Origin: Sabellastarte sp. h YS-2021
Lineage: Eukaryota; Annelida; Polychaeta; Sabellida; Sabellidae
Direction of reading: 5' to 3'
Assembly (NCBI GenBank): GCA_964017235.1
Contig: OZ024933.1
Coordinates: 5,459,962 to 5,523,961 of the forward strand
DNA length: 64,000 bases
Below, piece by piece: positions 12,010 through 24,591 of the stretch. Position numbers and translations under genes: made by a program. Position 1 is the first letter of the stretch. Each line of letters begins with the position of its first letter. Below the pieces are notes generated by a model that saw only the letters and a program-made list of their open reading frames with translations, was not told where the DNA came from and searched no databases.

Positions 12010-13302
12010 ATTGAATGTAGATAACTGTTGAATGTATAGATTCAATGGCTCAAGTGTTGAATGTATACATTCAATGGCCTAGGTGTTGAATGTACACATT
12101 CAACAGCAAATAGCCATTGAATGTGTACATTCCACAGTTTGGCTGTGGAATGTGTACATTCAACAGTTATGATCATTGAATGTGTATAAGTTCTTTAAAT
12201 ATTATGATTTTTATAAGTAGTCCCTAAACAGTTTAATATTTATGTAAAACTTATTTAGTTTAATATTTATATTGTATAAATTAATGATGCAATGTTAATA
12301 CTATTATAAAACCTATTTAATTTAATATTATATTGTATGAATTAATGATGCATTTTTACTAATATAAAAGTTAAATGTAGTTATGAGTTTATTAGTATAG
12401 TGTATTATAGCCTTAAATATTTTTTCAATATTTATAAAACATGGCTTAATTATTGTTTAAATATTTTGTAAAGGATAAAAAAGAACAAGAAATATTAATC
12501 TATTTTCCAATTATATAATCACAATGAACCCCAATGCTCTTGTGTTTCTTGGTGTGGTAAGACTAATTGCAATTGCACCTCTGTGATCCTCTTTCATGGA
12601 TTAACTGTAAACAATCACACACAAATTTGGAGAGCATTAAAGAGGTACTCAGGTGACAACTTTTTCTGTAATCAGTGATCAAAAGATTACTCAGGCTTGA
12701 ACTGTCTCTCATTGAAAACTTCAAAAATGTGAGATAAAAGTGTACAATGTCTTCAGATTTTTGCTTTACTTCGAGTATTAACAGTGTAAGTTTACAGTTT
12801 TACTTAAAATGGCGATATTGAAATACATGTTTAGATCTCGATATCGGGAGTCCAGTTCCAAAACAATAAATATCGGCAATATCGATAAACAATTTACCCA
12901 CTAGTGTAGACTAAAGGGAACTCTTTATGTTTATAAAGTCTTTAATCCTACAAGATTCTTCTTCTTTGAGCCCCTGCTAACACTTCAATAGAAGACTTTT
13001 TCTTTTGATCATCCCTACAACTACTATAAATAGTGATTTGATTTTAGAAAATACTCAGTGTATGTTAAAGTGTACATAAGTCTTCATACTTCCAATCAAC
13101 TTATCAACTATAAATTATTTCCACATTCCATGCCCTGAGCCATTGAATGTACACATTCAACAGTTTCACCCATTGAATCTATACATTCCACAGCTGAGCC
13201 ATTGAATGTATACATTCAACAGTTTGCCCATTGAATCTATACATTCAACGGTTTGACCTGTTGAATGTATACATTCAACAGTTATCTACATTCAATACAA
13301 CA
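12003..13302. mobile_element. Fold-back element with termini made of arrays of 18-20-bp palindromes
   Basis: The outer ~35 bp are exact inverted repeats: ATGTTGTATTGAATGTAG at 12003 and its complement ending at 13302. Inside each end is an array of small near-perfect palindromes of the form TTGAATGTATACATTCAA. There are about six on the left (to about 12190) and five on the right (from about 13138), separated by spacers of about 8-15 bp. The ~940-bp centre is AT-rich with no ORF over 100 codons. This is the structure of a non-autonomous fold-back or MITE-like element inserted at an AT tract. Confidence 0.75.
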
Positions 13303-14035
13303 TATATATATGTTAATATACAGTACTCACGTGAATAAATGTTCGTAATTTTGTGGTTACTATGTGACAAACATCGTTTATTTTCACTTAAAGGAAAGGT
13401 TCCCAGATTTGCAGGAATGAAGAATTAAAAGCCTACCACCTTGCCATTGAAATTTGTCACCTATCTTTAGAAACGGTCTAGGAATCAATGGGTACTAACT
13501 ACCACTGGGAGCAAATAGAATGCTCTTATGTTAATATTCCGGAATTGTCTGATATCTGCTATGCTCTTTGTTGTTCACTCATTCCATTAACCTTGAAAAC
13601 AGTTACAGAATACTTTATTAATTCCCTCCAAGGTGATTATGTGATTTTTGGAATCTGTTTTTCTGTTTACTTGTAAGACGTAACCAATTTGGGGTCTAGG
13701 ATTTGTTTCGTGGATTTTATACCCTTGCCCTTTACAAGCAATAGAGGGGGTGTTTGATCTTGGTAGAGGTTTGCAGTCTCTGAATGCTCGTGTTTATTAC
13801 TGCTATTCTACCAGTAACCACTGAAGCTGTGCTTGATTTTTAAATTTCTAAATTATAATAACAGCTGCGGGTTATCATCTTTTTCAGTAGACTTTTAAAG
13901 TGTTGCTGGCTTTCCACCAGCAAACGCCCAACGTCCATATTATATTTCAACAGAAAAGGCATCTACTGGGGTTTTCTGTTTGCTACAAAAAGGAGCCAAT
14001 GAATTGCAAACCAATGTAACAACACTGCAATTGGA
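13303..14035. other. No gene seen
   Basis: Moderately AT-rich unique-looking DNA. Short open frames lack recognisable motifs or paired splice sites. Confidence 0.4.
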
Positions 14036-14234
14036 CACACTGTGTAGGTCATATCAAGGCGGGTAGTTTTATGGGCAGAGGAATCCAGTATAAACAGTTG
14101 GTCAAGGTTCTGCACTGTAAACTTACCTACTATCAGTAAGCAATCAGCAACTTTCCTACATAGGGTCTGGGGTTTGAACGGCTGACCTCAAAGGTGAGAG
14201 GCGAGTGTGTTACCATTGCGCCATCTTGACCTCC
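14036..14234 (-). mobile_element. SINE family 1, copy 2
   Basis: Matches copy 1 from 'ctgtgtaggtcatatcaaggcgggtag' to 'ttaccattgcgccatcttgacc'. The tRNA-like head is at the right (minus strand). The A-rich 3' tail end is missing or diverged. Confidence 0.8.
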
Positions 14235-15790
14235 CCAATTATTAATTGACCTTTGTGTGACCTTGATACAAAGGACGCAAACCAGTATTTTTTTATATAT
14301 GTCGTGTACAAGTTGGGATTTTGTAAAAGCTATAATATAAACTGCAAGCTAAGCTTGGACCAAGTCACACTTTTTACCAAAGGATGTCTTGTCTGGTCAA
14401 AAGTCAGGGCAGATGAGGGAACCAAAGAAGCCAACCTAAAAAAGTCCAATATGTTAGCTGCTTCAAAATGTACAATATTAAAGCAATTCTTCATAACTTG
14501 CAATATTTTAATAGCATATACTTATATTACCAAATTTTGCATCAATATAAATTTTCAAAGGTTTAACATATGGTTTATGCATTTCTACCGAACCATTAAA
14601 GTGATCAATAAAAGGAATATATCAGGAAGCATCTTTAAAAAATCCCCTGTTAAGTGGAATTTAACTGGACATTGTCATAAAAGTTCTAAAATTTTATTCG
14701 GTAACGGCCTTGCAGGCTTAATGCACCTGGTTTTATAAAGAAGCTTATCCAGTAATTTCTGTAACTGTTCACATGTTGTATGAGTTATGGTCTTCCAGAT
14801 GACACAAAGGCATTGAATATGTGACATTTAATATGGATGTATTGTTAACCTACCTGTCCTCACATTAACTCTTATTCCTAGACAAACCATCTCAAAAGAG
14901 GGGCTTTCTACCCTATTACTGTTAACTGGAATACTTAAAGCTTGTACTCAATTGTTTAAGGTAAAAAACACCTCATCCGCCACACGCATATATGACTCCC
15001 CTATTATGTCATCCAAATAATTCATCACCCAGTGTTGTTTTGTGGCCATGAGGAATGTAACTGTGTCTGTACAACACTGGAACCCTAACACACCACTTTT
15101 TATTCCAAATTTTTAAACCACAATGTTGCCATACATGACGTCGCGCCACCAAAGACCTAGGGCTGGGTAGTCAAAGGGGTCAATTGTTTCTCTATATGCT
15201 CTCTGCAGGTCTATCTTATACAGTAATGCAATGAAACCTATCTGTGCAATTTTATAAACTGAATTATCTAACATTGGATACTTAAGCTTACACTACCATA
15301 TGTCCAAAGTATTATTTTCGATATGTGTCAACACTTTTGCCCAGGGGCCAGGACAGGTACACAATCAATCAAGTCCCCACATCTGGCTTGTGTCGGGTCA
15401 TCAGGGGGAAAAGATGTATTTTGCAAAAGGGTGTGGTTTGTAACAGGCCCACCATAGCTCCATGGCCCACTTCCTGTGTAAAGTACTTATCTACCTCAGC
15501 AGGAGTTTTTTATAAGTGTGATTCTGAACTGAATCATTGAATGAAAAATTATTATAATCAATAGTAAATGGGAACCCAAACTGTAGATATTCACAGAAAA
15601 ATGCGGTGTTGGCTATACTGTGAGACTTACCTGTATTGCTTAAGTGTGAGCTCAGAAACCTAAAACTAAAAAAAAACCTCCAGTTTTTCTTAACTATAGA
15701 ATGGCATGACCTGTATATATTGGAATCCTCACTGGACGTGCCATGTAAGCCAATAACCCCACTTTGTATTTGGTTAATATTGAAGTCTGG
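14235..15790. other. No gene seen
   Basis: Contains open frames of 161 and 71 codons with no family resemblance, no signal or repeat pattern, and unconvincing splice context. I treat them as chance frames. Confidence 0.4.
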
Positions 15791-15950
15791 TGTATTTATT
15801 TCTTTGGGGTTTTACAGCGCTTTCAACACTGTAAAGGTTATATCACGACGGGTAGTTGGAAGGGCAGAGGAAACCAGTACATACATTGATCAAGAATCTG
15901 TACTTTAAACTGCTGACCAACGGCAAGCAACTACCCAGCTTTCCCACTTT
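15791..15950 (-). mobile_element. SINE family 1, copy 3, head missing
   Basis: Covers the tail and body ('ttggggttttacagcgctttcaacactg' to 'cagctttcccacttt') and stops before the tRNA-like head. It lies in the same orientation as the other copies. Confidence 0.75.
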
Positions 15951-16549
15951 AAGTCAGGCCGCTTTAAGCTGGTGTAATACAATGTTCTACCAAGTTGGGG
16001 GTGCCCTCCCTAGAAACATAATGTTTGAAACTATTAGCATAATTACAACTTTGCACGAAGACATATGACCCAAAGGATACACTATTGACAAAGGGTATGC
16101 TCTCATGGTACTTATTTGACTTCATTTTTATGACAACGGACAATAAAAGTTTTTCCCAGGCGTGTTGTTTCCATGAGAAGGGGGTTCAGCACTGAAATGA
16201 GGAGGACAGAGCAAGCACCTGGCCCACTACAGTGTTTTAATCAGCATACAGTTTTACATAAATGATATGTTACATTAAAATAGTACTCTAAAAAACACTA
16301 CTCTCATTCTCTGTTCTACAGATTCTGTTCAACTTTTATTAACTGCAAACGGAGCCCATAGCTCCTCAATGTGGAATTCAACCAGGGTCAAATTTGGGAC
16401 AGATCCTAAACATTGCTATTTGTGGGAGTTGAGCCCACACAGTGGTAATAGAGTAGAAGCCAAACACTTACCTGTTGTTTTATGTTGTCACTCCATTTGA
16501 CCCTAAAGTATAAAAAGCTTTGTGTCTCATAACAATTCTTTTTTCTTTG
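15951..16549. other. No gene seen
   Basis: Unassigned DNA between two SINE copies. Confidence 0.4.
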
Positions 16550-16774
16550 ATTTATTTATATTACTCTTTTATTTGGGGGTTTACATCGCTTTCAACACTG
16601 TAAGGGTCATATCATGACAGGTAGTTGGCAGAATGGGAAACAGTCCATACAGTTGGTCAAGGTTTCTGTACTGTACCATCAGTAAGTAACTACCAACTTT
16701 CCCACATAATGTCTGGAGTTTGAACCACAGAGGTAGGAGGCAAGTGAGTTATCACTGCACCACCGTGGCCCCTT
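16550..16774 (-). mobile_element. SINE family 1, copy 4
   Basis: Runs from 'tttatttgggggtttacatcgc' to 'tatcactgcaccaccgtggcccc'. It has small internal deletions but keeps both box A-like and box B-like ends on the minus strand. Confidence 0.8.
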
Positions 16775-19183
16775 TCAAGTAGTCAGAACTAACAATATTT
16801 TTTTCTTCAAAGTGGAGAAGGTATCATATTGTAAGCTTATCAATAGTTTCAATATTTATATAAAATTGAGTCTCTGCAAATTTATTGCCTCTTATAAATA
16901 TAGTCAAAAGAATCAGGTTAAACCATCTCTCACCAAATATATCCATTATGTTCTGCACTGATTTTTAATTGAAACTCCAATAAGGTGTTCTGTATAAACT
17001 GTCTTCTGTTCTCACTTTGTTTCTTATTTTGCTATTCAATTTGTCTTTTATTCCTGTGTAACATATGTCTGCAACATGTATCTTAGGATTGTAATTCTTT
17101 GTTCCTAGGGATTACTGGATAAATTACTTCCAGAACTTTCACTAGAAATACAAGAAGGCAGTGGGAAACATGATGTATATCATATCACTTATATAATGCT
17201 TCGTTGGATGTTTGGGGTTGAGTTTTGTGGGGAAACACTGCAAAACATTGTGCAGGTCATATTGCAAGAGGACATGGATTTTGGGGTGTTTGAATTGTTT
17301 GTTGGAGGCAGAAAAGCAATAACTACAATAATTCTAATATGTAGTTTCCTTGTCAAAATGTTAAGCATATGCAAGTACCCTTATTGAACAACTGGCACAC
17401 TACTGTTTTGATTGCCTGATGAGACACCTCTTTACCCATCCCCCAGTAACTGTTCTTTGTGTGTTTCTTTTCTAAATCTCCCCCAATTACAGGGGCCATT
17501 ATGCTAATATAGTACATCAACATATTTTCTCTAATTTTGGAATCAGTCTATCCTAAAATACAAAAGGAAAGGCCTTGGAACCATTGCAAGATACTAAGAT
17601 TATCATAAGTAAGCTGTCTGGTTCCCACTGGGTCCGTCCAAAACTCCTGTGGTCAGCTTATGACATGGTTTCACCTTGTGTATGCCTGATCTATAACTCC
17701 CAGATTTAAGTGCATCATACTGCATACTCCTTGTTTCCATCCGAGATGCATTCACATCCTCACCTCCATTCACAACAAACTCGAGATACCCACGAACACC
17801 CATTTTGTTGATACATAGAAGCATTTGTCTTTTGCCTGTGACGAAAAATTATGAGGTTCGTATCAATACTGAAAGTTAAATTGTGAAGCATTTAATATTT
17901 TTAAGTTAAATTACATCCGATAGTTTTTCTTTTGTAAAAAGTATTCAATATCTTTCATTGTTGGACAGTTGTTCCTCTTAGGTGTAATGATCATATATGG
18001 AAGCCTTTTAAACACATTTCCAAAGGAATCATCTTACTTTTATTATCCTCCACCACCGGCCGAAGGAGTCTATGCACCCGTTTGTGTGTTCATTAAGTTT
18101 TACATAAACCTAAAATATCTAATTTATAAAGATATCTTTCACCAAATTTGCAGGGAATATTTATGCCTATGAAAACATATCTGCGCACAATTTTGGCCTC
18201 ATATTGAAAACAAAATGGCCGCCATAGCTGATTGTTTGAAAAATATAAAGATGCTGTATATCGTGAAATATTGTAGCTAGATTTATCAAAGTTGCACATA
18301 TATGATGAGGAATGCTAGTTGACAATAATATTTGGTCTGGTTTCCAAAACAAAGTGTGCAAGGGCCTTATATCTCCCTTAGATCCTCAATATTACTGATG
18401 GTGGTACATAATCAGCGTGGCAGTAGACTTGTGTCATTTGAAATGATCATAAAACATACCAGAAATATAGAAATGTAAAGTAATGATGTCATAAAACGTA
18501 TTAACAGTTACAAATTAATGAGGAAAAGGAGTAATGTAAATAGGTTAATAGCCACACAAGTGTCCAATAAAAAATGGCCTGTTGACTTGTATCTTCGGCC
18601 CTTTTAAGCTATCCATTATTTTCAAATATTGGACAGTTGGTTGGCAGAAAACCCACGCTTAAATTTTACCCGATTTTTTTTTTTTTGTGAGCGAAAATTG
18701 GCAGTTGTTCAACTCATTTTGGGCATTTTATATCAATACCCTTTTTAGGCAGGTTTCTCAAGAAATCTTTTACTTTTAATCTTTTTGACTCAATGGCCAT
18801 AAAAACTGAAAACACAAAGTCACCTGGCCGTTTACGTAACCACATAAATGACGACGAATATAATTAATATTGGCAGTTTGTATATTTAAATTCCGATATT
18901 TGGGTGCTGCTTTGATGTGGAAATTATATTCTCGTTCATTGCAAACATTACAAAAGGTTTTTTGTTGATTTAAAAGTCATGTGATTAAATTGTGTTTGTG
19001 GCTCGTACTTGAGCCAATGATGATTTCCATCAATGAGAAGTATGGAGGGGGGAGTCAATTTCCTGCTATTTTACACTTGTCTTCCTCTTTGACATCTAAA
19101 TTATAATTAAATAACCATTATTACCATAGTTTAAAGAGACAGTGCTGGCCCTTTTTTGAAGAGAGTGTAATCATATTGCCTTT
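16775..19183. other. Long stretch without a supported gene
   Basis: At 17110-17387 a 90-codon open stretch is preceded by a good acceptor (tttgttcctag|G) and contains LRWMFGV. A single exon candidate without neighbours is not enough to call a gene. At 17960-18440 there is a decayed dispersed repeat (ccaccaccggccgaaggagtc...). Nothing else was recognised. Confidence 0.4.
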
Positions 19184-19460
19184 GCACTAGCGGATCTATG
19201 GGGAGGGGTTCAGGGGGTTCAACCCCCTCCCCCCATCACCACCCTTGAAAAATAATCTAAAGGGGTTGAACCCAAAGTACGAAATTATTCTTGAGAATGG
19301 TGTTAAATTTACAGGAAATGCACTATATTTTTACCAAAAATTATTTATTTTCCCGGGGAGGCATGCCCCTCAACCCCCTTAGTTATGGTATGTCTGATGT
19401 GAACCCCCACCTTACTTTAATGTGAACCCCCACCTTACTTAAAGGCTGGATCCGCCCCTG
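19184..19460. mobile_element. MITE-like element with GCGGATC-type inverted ends
   Basis: The left end reads 'ctagcggatctatggggaggggt'. The right end, on the minus strand, reads 'caggggcggatccagcc'. Between them are inverted G-rich and C-rich runs (ggggttcagggggttcaacc / ctcaaccccct). The pattern is that of widespread short metazoan inverted-repeat elements. No coding capacity. Confidence 0.6.
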
Positions 19461-20200
19461 CTTTAACATACATACCCTGGTGTAGTTACCTCAGCTGTAC
19501 TATACTGCCAAAGTTTCTGTCAGTAAACCTAGCTTGCTTGTTCCCTAGGCCAGAGGATATCCTTTCAATTCTGTAGCTGTTCTGCTACTTGTATGCAAAA
19601 TAAAGTGTTTTTCTACCTCCTTCTGTGTATCCAGTGAAGGTCAAATCTTTGCCATTGCTGGGTACGGCCCAGTTAGGCGACTGCCCCATCAATTGCTGTG
19701 TACCTTAAGATTGTGTGGTCTGTCCTTATAGCCTCTTTTTGGACCAATGACCCTGCTTGACAAAAAAGAAACTAAGCCACTCTAATTTATCCACTAGCAT
19801 AGTGTGACAGAACCCAAGAAAAAATAAAATCACTATTATTGGCTTGTCTAGTAGGGATTTCCCTTATAGTTCACCTTGTTGAGTATGGGACTCATGAGTG
19901 AGGTGTTGTGGGTTCGAGTCCCCTGGAAACCTTGTCCTGTGCCTGGAAACATTATCCTGTGAGAATAACATAGGGTCACTTTCAAATTGAAACCCATTGT
20001 GATTACATGGAAAGAAATTCAGTTTAAGAAATCATATCATTTTATCTTCTTAGTGTTTTTTTATCATCTTAGTTTTACAATGCCATCAACCAGAAAAACA
20101 CTGCCAAATGACAGGAAAAAGGTGACTGCCTCGGCTAGAACCAGAGTATATCTGTGAAAAAAATTGGGACACGAAAAGCATCACAACTCAGCAGTAATAT
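19461..20200. other. No gene; contains a tRNA-like box A/B pair at ~19870-19925
   Basis: The sequence 'ttatagttcaccttgttgagt...gtgggttcgagtcccct' has a weak box A and a good box B (GGGTTCGAGTCCC). It cannot fold as a full tRNA by eye and is probably a SINE head remnant. Confidence 0.35.
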
Positions 20201-20207
20201 CATCAGG

Positions 20208-20640
20208 TAATATCAGTTCTATTAATACCTGGGCTTTTGGGTATTCAGCATTAGGTAAGCTGGTTAAAGAGATAGACTTTAGAGCTGTTTATTTCTGTGT
20301 GTAATCAGAAGGCTGTGAGCTTGAGACCCAGCAGAACCAATCAATAATCTCTCCCTTCTGACTACATGTTGAGATGCTTAAAAATCCTTCCCTCTCAAAG
20401 CCAAGCGAATTAAGTGTAATAATATAGTCATGTAAGACCTGAGGACAGGTCTTTCCTTGGAGGGGTTGTATGCATATCCTCCCGTATATCAGTTCTATTA
20501 ATATGTGGGCTTCCAGGGATTCCCCTTTATCTCAGCTGGTTAAAGAGCCAGACCTGTGTTTATTTGTGTGTGTAATCAGAAGGCTGTGAGTTCGAGACAC
20601 AGCAGAACCAATCAATAATTTCTCCCTTCCCACTACACTG
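20208..20640 (+). repeat. Tandem duplication of a tRNA-like, SINE-like sequence
   Basis: Two copies (about 20208-20365 and 20485-20640) share 'tatcagttctattaatacctgggctt', then 'agctggttaaagag', 'tgtgtgtaatcagaaggctgtgag' and 'cagcagaaccaatcaataat'. The second has box A-like TATCTCAGCTGGTTAAAGAG and box B-like GAGTTCGAGAC, as in tRNA-derived SINEs. They sit at the apparent left end of the decayed YR element, so they could also belong to its terminal repeats. Confidence 0.55.
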
Positions 20641-20649
20641 GAGAAATTG

Positions 20650-22840
20650 GCTGGCAAAAAAGACTGTAAGTACCACACGGAATGACATCATTCTCTCCAT
20701 GTTACAGGAGATACAGGACTCGAATGCAGCCTTGGCCGAGCACATGGACAGGGTGGAGCAATCAGCAGTTACGTGGTAATACCCTAGGTCCCATAACCAC
20801 ATCCCTCCATCTCACTCTTCTCAGATGGGCCCTCCTGTATCTCCAGTCAAATCATGTGGATGCAGAAAATACAGTACTGGACATCCGTTGAGTCTTCCTG
20901 GACCTAGTCAGGACAAGGGTCCAGCTGCATATCAACACCAATCTCAGATTCATTATCAGAGGGTTTATCAAGTCCTTCTCAATCTAGTTCAAACGCAGAT
21001 ACAAGATAGCTTTCGATCACAGCAACAGCATGACCGCCACAATGCCATCATTGCTAGCCTGCAAACTCTTAGAAGCAACCCAACAGTTTCTGATTCTGTG
21101 AACAACTTACCCACATCCTACAAGGTTCAAACCCACTCAGACCTTGCTCAAGGTAAGCCCAACCCGTCTAAATGTTCTGGTAGATATAACACCCATGACA
21201 TTGATCAAGGCCAAACGCCATTTAAAATCGACCAATGAGGGATTTCAGGTGTCAGGTGTGAAAATGGTCTTTAACATAGGATGAATTATCTCGGTCACAA
21301 TCAGTCACTGGGTATATTCACGCCATGTTGGATCCAAACCAAATAAAGCAAGCAGTGTTACAGCTGACACTTGCCATGACAGAAGCAGTCTCATTACCAT
21401 GGCGAGCTGTGGGCTTTATCATGGCAGCCTGGGCTTTCTCAATGCACCAAGTCAATGAGGGAACTCTCACCTGTGGAGACTCAACCGGGTGGGCAATCAT
21501 TCAGCTGAGTGCGTTGCAAATCGCACTGGTACACCCACAACTCCCATCTTAGACAGCAAACAGAAGAGAGTGCAAATATTATAACGAGTCCTCCTGCATA
21601 TCTGTGCTCACTGTCACAAGCAGGGAAAGCAGTTCAGTTACCCAGAAACCAAATGTAACAGTGAATAAATGTCCAGTAGGACACAGCAAAGCAAGCATCT
21701 AGGACATAGCCGGACCACTTGAACCCAGCTTGACTCTCAAATGACACAATAACAATACGTTTGATAATATTTTGAACCAGTATCAGTTAAAAGTTATGTA
21801 AATTCTTCTCCTTGTAATAGTGTAATGGTTTTTTTTAATTTTGTTTTTATAATTTATTTATAGACATAATTGCAATACTTTTACACTGATACTACCACTA
21901 ATAAAAATTTAGTAGAATCAGTTAATTTTGTATATTATGTAGTATGATAGTCAAATGTCAAACATGATGTTTTCTTCTCATATTGATAGTGATGGTATTA
22001 ATACGTGTATCACTTCTGGCCTTAGGGCTAATATTAAAAACATTCATGATGTGACTGAATCCAATGGCTGCCAGCAGAATCCTCCCATAATTCAAAACTA
22101 TACAGAGGCAATCGCTTGCAGGGACACTACCCCTCACCCCTTACATGTGAATGTTAACCAACTTTTGTGCACAATGGACGTCACTGATGTTTAAAGGTTT
22201 GACTGTCTTGAAAAATCTTCTATTTATTACACAAAACACCCAATCTTCTTGAGATAAATAACCTGACAGACCACATATCTTTGATGGAATGTTCCCATTC
22301 TCCTGCTGTCCCACTTTTGATTCTGTCAACCATACAGCTGTATATTTATTTGTCTGTTGTTACATTTGATGATGTTATGAAATTGGAAGCCAAGAGGGCT
22401 TATAGTAACTACAAATAGGACTGCTTTATTTGGGATAATTGTGGCATAACATATGAAAGCTACATGGGCAAGGTGATTGAACAACTTATTGACTTACAAC
22501 TCGACGACAATGTGACTGACAACCCTTTGGATGGGGACGACATTGACATTGAAAACAATGCTATAACAACTAGTGATCAATCTCCAACAATTTCACCGTG
22601 TATTCATACACCCCAGAACCTTTTGGCCAGGGACATAAATGACTCTGCAAAGACTAGGGGTTACATTGCCACTGAACCAACAGATTCCAAATTCATTGAC
22701 CCTGACAGAGCCACTGTCAGCATACCAAATGAAAGTCATTACTTAAGAACTAGCCAACATTATTCGAATCCCCATCAGCTTGAATTTAGATTAGATCTTA
22801 TCCATCAGCCATTCTGAATGTTTTAAAAATCAAAAGGTTA
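20650..22840 (+). pseudogene. Probable gag-like region of the decayed YR (DIRS-like) retroelement
   Basis: Several discontinuous open stretches lie directly upstream of the RT remnant. One at 20825-21238 is Gln/Ser-rich. One at 21325-21550 has WAFSMHQVNEG and is followed near 21556-21620 by a Cys-rich stretch (CKYYNESSC, then CSHCHKQG after a shift) that could be a zinc-knuckle remnant. One at 22464-22817 is acidic (DGDDIDIENN). Position suggests gag. Motif support is weak and the boundaries are not defined. No functional protein can be made. Confidence 0.4.
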
Positions 22841-23010
22841 AAAATCATTTCTCAGCACTTCAGCACCAGTGGCAATTGAGTAATACCTGGCAAAAGAACA
22901 GTCACATAGGACCATGACTGGGACAGGACCCAGTACATAAGCCAATACACTGTTCACCTTTACTGACTAGGCAGACAGATGACAAAAGGTGAAAGGTGAG
23001 AAAAGTAGAG

Positions 23011-23274
23011 TAATTCTATATCTATCTTATAATCATGGCTTAATTTTATGTGACCAGGTTGACAGGTTTGTTTTTGACGGATCAAGTTTGGTTCTAATAT
23101 TTCCATCTGTAGATGACTTGCTCAAGAAATATGTAGTCATGGTGCCGATGTCACCATAGCCAAACTTCATGTGGCTAGAGCTTTCCATAATCTGTATTTG
23201 GACCCAGCTGACGATGTCAAAATTGAGAATAAAATGGAATGATGATGTCTTGACGTTGCAGTCGAGTTGGGCTT
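23011..23274 (+). pseudogene. DIRS-like reverse transcriptase, N-terminal half (split by LTR element)
   Basis: Across three frames one reads YLSYNHG, then FPSVDDLLKKY, then IAKLHVARAFHNLYLDPADD, then KWNDD and VAVELGL. Order and spacing match the fingers/palm region of DIRS-type RTs (LSYP...VDDLI...AKxDVxxAFRxLPVxPxD...). At least two frameshifts and a stop (TGA after KME) interrupt it. The Gypsy element begins at 23275, inside this domain, and the reading resumes at 28988. Confidence 0.75.
23270..23274. repeat. Target-site duplication, left copy (GGCTT)
   Basis: GGCTT lies immediately outside the left LTR and is repeated at 28983-28987 outside the right LTR. Confidence 0.9.
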
Positions 23275-24289
23275 TGTTACGGTCACGGGCAAGCGCAGTA
23301 GCAATTACCGGTTGTCTTTAAGTTGTAACAGAAAAAGCAAAAAGTTAAACTTAACAAATTTATTTAATAGTCAATAATAATGATTACAGTCAACTGGTAT
23401 GCTCTTAACTAAACACACTAATACAATAATAAGATCTAGCTGACCTGACCACTGAGATTAAGAGTTAAATTTATCCGCCGTATCCAGCAATCTGTTCTGT
23501 AATCCGTCCTGTGGTATATTCTGTGATCTGTCCAATGTCCTGTGGTCTATCCCGTGATCTGTCCAGCGTTCACTCGCACACAGATGTCTATATTCTGTGA
23601 CCTGTCCCACACTCAACAACACAAAAGGTGCTTGTCCTGCTATCCTTTATATATATCCAGTCACACAGAAGGTCTGTCTGGAGATTTTTAGAGAGTTAAC
23701 ACAATTGTACTGTCTGCTCCAAGATATGGACAATGTCCAAAATGCAGTAAATCCACTCTCTGTTATATAACTGTATGATATCCAAAAATATCCAAAGTGC
23801 AAGAAATCTGTCCAGACAATGTATCTAGTTCACTCCAGTAAAAGTTCACAGCAACACAAGTTATATTATATTCCAAAACACAATAGCTCTCCTTATAGCC
23901 AGCGAATACAAAGTTCTTTTGTGGTCAGATGTACATTCCTTATATACATCCACAGATTTCTCTGGAATTGTACAGAACCAACTCAGAAAAGCTTGAACCA
24001 TCTAGGCTAAAGGAGGAAGTTCTAGAAACTACTGGTAATTGGGTTTCCCCAAATCTAACATAACCACTGAGGGGGGGATTTCCCCCAGTCTGTGAACAGA
24101 TCAATAAACACTAAAACACAAAAGTCAATAACTCCCTTACTTTAAATGTCAACACACAAAAAGAACCAACAACACAATTATCTTTTATGACAATGTATAA
24201 ACATAAAGCTTAAATTAAACAATGCACTAATATAGTGCCTAATATATGTAATATACAATGTACTAATATAGTGTCCAATATATGTAACA
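23275..24289 (-). repeat. 3' LTR of the Gypsy element
   Basis: About 1015 bp, nearly identical to 27967-28982. Minus-strand AATAAA lies at 23359-23364 and TATATATAAA at 23646-23655, so promoter and polyadenylation signals are retained in both LTRs. Confidence 0.95.
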
Positions 24290-24301
24290 CCTCCCCCCTT
24301 A
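24290..24301 (-). other. Polypurine tract of the Gypsy element
   Basis: The minus strand reads TAAGGGGGGAGG directly before the LTR start TGTTACATAT, the expected position for plus-strand DNA priming. Confidence 0.85.
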
Positions 24302-24591
24302 AAGAAAAATTTTGGAAGCCAAGGGGTTACAAAATTTTACAAGAGATTTTTACCATGTATACATACACAGGTAATAACTTTTTACAAAACATATTTATCT
24401 AAATACAAAAGTAAAATTGATACCATGTATAACTTTTATAAACTTACTAATTACAGGTATATAAATCACACATTAAATACAGCTTCTGGACAGGGCGTAT
24501 CCATGCGGACGCCATATGTTACTTTTTCAAAGTCCTGTTTATACACTGAATTCCTATCTTTAACAGTGTTTCTATTAATAGCCATCATAAG

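Noticed and set aside
14253..14738. A 161-codon open frame
   Set aside because: Low-complexity codon use in AT-rich DNA, no motif, no splice or promoter context.
17110..17387. Possible exon (GLLDKLLPELSLE...LRWMFGV) with a good acceptor
   Set aside because: No neighbouring exon, no recognised family, and LRWMFGV also resembles a LINE pol fragment; not enough for a gene call.
23819..24010. A 63-codon frame present identically at 28511-28702
   Set aside because: It is a chance frame within the LTR and repeats only because the LTRs are duplicated.
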